IMG/VR virus record: IMGVR_UViG_3300020154_000131
Span: 1-41,018 of that record
Length of the DNA: 41,018 nucleotides
Reading direction: 5' to 3' (one strand)
Origin: a virus
Within the stretch, counting starts at the first letter, position 1. Every line of letters begins with the position of its first letter. Below are positions 39,663 through 41,018 of the stretch, in pieces. The translations under genes and the position numbers were made by a program. The notes below the pieces were generated by a model, which did no database searches, was not told where the DNA came from, and worked only from the letters and a program-made list of their open reading frames with translations.

Positions 39663-41018
39663 ATGATGGCAAAAGGCAAATTGACCGATTTACAGTTTAG
39701 AAACTTGAAGGCAGGCGACAAGGAAAGGCTGGTCTCGGATGGCGGCGGGCTTTATGTGCGTATCAGGGCAAAGGGTATCGGCGGAGGGGTTTCGTTTCGG
39801 TTTCGAAGTTTCGTAGGGGGCAAGCAGCAGTGGATCACCCTGAAAGCCTCAACCTTGGCCGAAGCTCGGAAAGAGTGCGACGTTCTTAGAGAACGGGCAT
39901 GGGATGGTGTGGATTTACAACTGGAAAAGAAGCTGGAAAGGGAACGCCAAAAACAAAAGCAACTGGAAGAACGTGCGGAACTAAAGCGGCAACAAGCCGA
40001 ATTGGCACGGGAACTTGCTCATCAACAATCGCTGATTACCGTGAGGAACCTCTTCGAACGTTGGACCGCGACCGACCTGCAAAACCGCAAGGACGGCGGC
40101 AAGGAAATCCGGCGCATGTTTGAAAAGGACGTGCTGCCCGTTATCGGCCATCTTGCCGTGGCCAATATACGCAAGGGACACATCACAGAGATTACCGACG
40201 CGTTGCTGCTGCGCGGCGTCAACCGCATGGCCAAATTGATCCTGTCGCTTGTCCGCCAGATGTTTCGCTTTGCCGTGGATCGGGATATCATCGAGTTTGA
40301 CCCCACCGCCAGCATACGCAAGGCCAAAATCGGAGGTAAATCCGTGGAGCGTGATCGAGTATTAAGTGAGGATGAAATCCGCGAGCTCTGCCGCAAGTTG
40401 CCGGACGCCAACATGATACCTTCAACTGAGTGTGCCATTTGGCTTATGCTTTCGACGTGCTGCCGCGTTGGTGAGTTGTCTAAAGCCCGCTGGGAACATG
40501 TCGACTTTGCGGCAAAAACGTGGCTTGTTCCGGATGAGCACAGCAAGAACGGCAAACCGCATACCGTTTATCTTTCCGATTTTGCCTTGCGCCAATTTGA
40601 ACGTCTGTCGGCATATCGGGAGTCAGATGCTTGGCTGTTTCTGGACCGGACCAAGACAACGCACGTTTGCGACAAATCTATATCGAAGCAAATCAATGAC
40701 CGTCAGACAGATCGCGTGAGAAGCAATAAAAGTCAACATAAGGATGCTCTGCGGTTATCAGGCGGTAAGTGGACGCCGCATGACTTAAGACGGACTGGTG
40801 CAACGTTAATGGGGAATTTGGGCGTATTGCCAGACGTTATTGAAAAGTGCCTGAATCATACCGAGCAAAACAAAATGAAGCGAGTCTACCAGCGACAGGA
40901 ATTGAAGATGGAACAGGCAGAGGCATGGCAGAAGCTGGGAGAACGACTGGAGCTTTTAACTCGAGCAGAGGCTGACAATGTTATTGTCGCAAGTTTTGGC
41001 AAGGTGAACGCCTTATAA
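39663..41018 (+). CDS. int: Tyrosine integrase, DUF4102 (P4-type) family
   Basis: A complete 451-residue integrase. The N-terminal arm-binding domain (KLTDLQFRNLKAGDKERLVSDGGGLYVRIRAKG ... ITLKASTLAEARKECDVLRERAWDGVDL) is followed by a Glu/Lys/Gln-rich coiled coil (about 95-122), a SAM-like core-binding domain, and the catalytic domain. Catalytic residues are Arg268 (CCRVGELSKARW), His373 and Arg376 (TPHDLRRTG), His399 (LNHTEQ) and Tyr409 (RVYQRQ), all present. It does not belong to the Mu-like phage, which uses MuA. It belongs to a separate island or element beginning at the tRNA-Pro attachment region. Two ATGs (39663, 39666) follow CAGGTGA. Confidence 0.95.
   Translation: MMAKGKLTDLQFRNLKAGDKERLVSDGGGLYVRIRAKGIGGGVSFRFRSFVGGKQQWITLKASTLAEARKECDVLRERAWDGVDLQLEKKLERERQKQKQLEERAELKRQQAELARELAHQQSLITVRNLFERWTATDLQNRKDGGKEIRRMFEKDVLPVIGHLAVANIRKGHITEITDALLLRGVNRMAKLILSLVRQMFRFAVDRDIIEFDPTASIRKAKIGGKSVERDRVLSEDEIRELCRKLPDANMIPSTECAIWLMLSTCCRVGELSKARWEHVDFAAKTWLVPDEHSKNGKPHTVYLSDFALRQFERLSAYRESDAWLFLDRTKTTHVCDKSISKQINDRQTDRVRSNKSQHKDALRLSGGKWTPHDLRRTGATLMGNLGVLPDVIEKCLNHTEQNKMKRVYQRQELKMEQAEAWQKLGERLELLTRAEADNVIVASFGKVNAL

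Overview
The window holds one essentially complete Mu-like transposable prophage of about 38.7 kb (roughly 685 to 39374), with short pieces of other mobile DNA on both sides. The phage genes are GC-rich and use proteobacterial-style starts and ribosome binding sites. Their families (Ner, MuA/MuB, GemA, Mor, DUF2730/DUF3486/DUF935, MuF, gpT) are those of Mu-like phages of Gram-negative bacteria. The host is most likely a proteobacterium, probably a gammaproteobacterium; the sequence does not let me name it further.

Layout. 1-684: a 5'-truncated IS200/IS605 TnpA, then a short gene matching the C-terminus of this phage's own last tail gene, then a copy of the phage right-end site. This looks like the right-end stub of a second, related Mu-like prophage. 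685-931: AT-rich left-end region. 932-1838: leftward LexA-like (S24) repressor, an array of TAAACTTTAAAG-like operators, and a rightward early promoter. 1839-11461: early operon with ner, a CII-like gene, transposase A, ATPase B, and about 18 small, mostly unrecognised genes including DUF3164 and GemA; a rho-independent terminator closes it. 11508-11931: Mor/C-type late activator with its own promoter region. 11990-13772: lysis genes (lysozyme, small membrane protein, overlapping spanins) and a DksA-like zinc finger. 13769-20848: small and large terminase, portal, an inserted DNA methyltransferase, MuF with a C-terminal nuclease domain, gpG. 21053-26579: protease with nested scaffold, decoration protein, major capsid, connector genes, tail tube, and a tail assembly chaperone with a -1 frameshift. 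26759-39278: tape measure and distal tail genes, with two small genes on the opposite strand. 39277-39374: late terminator and right end with two 22-bp-spaced transposase sites. 39374-41018: an integrase-type attachment region (3' half of tRNA-Pro and repeated accgtatcccaaa sites) and a complete DUF4102-type tyrosine integrase of another element.

How it works together. The repressor presumably binds the operators and shuts off ner-A-B. After induction A and B transpose the genome, Mor turns on late promoters, and head, tail and lysis genes follow. Two late operons (lysozyme and protease) begin with a nearly identical 49-bp element. In it a -10-like hexamer lies 6 nt from the ATG with no ribosome binding site, which predicts leaderless late mRNAs. 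There is no contractile sheath or obvious baseplate set, and a tail-tube protein and frameshifted chaperone are present, so the virion is probably siphovirus-like (B3/D3112-type) with a Mu-like head.

The most notable feature is the methyltransferase between portal and MuF. Thirteen AGAC tetranucleotide repeats lie directly after its start codon, the signature of an ON/OFF phase-variable gene. A second ATG in another frame could restore expression at a different repeat count.
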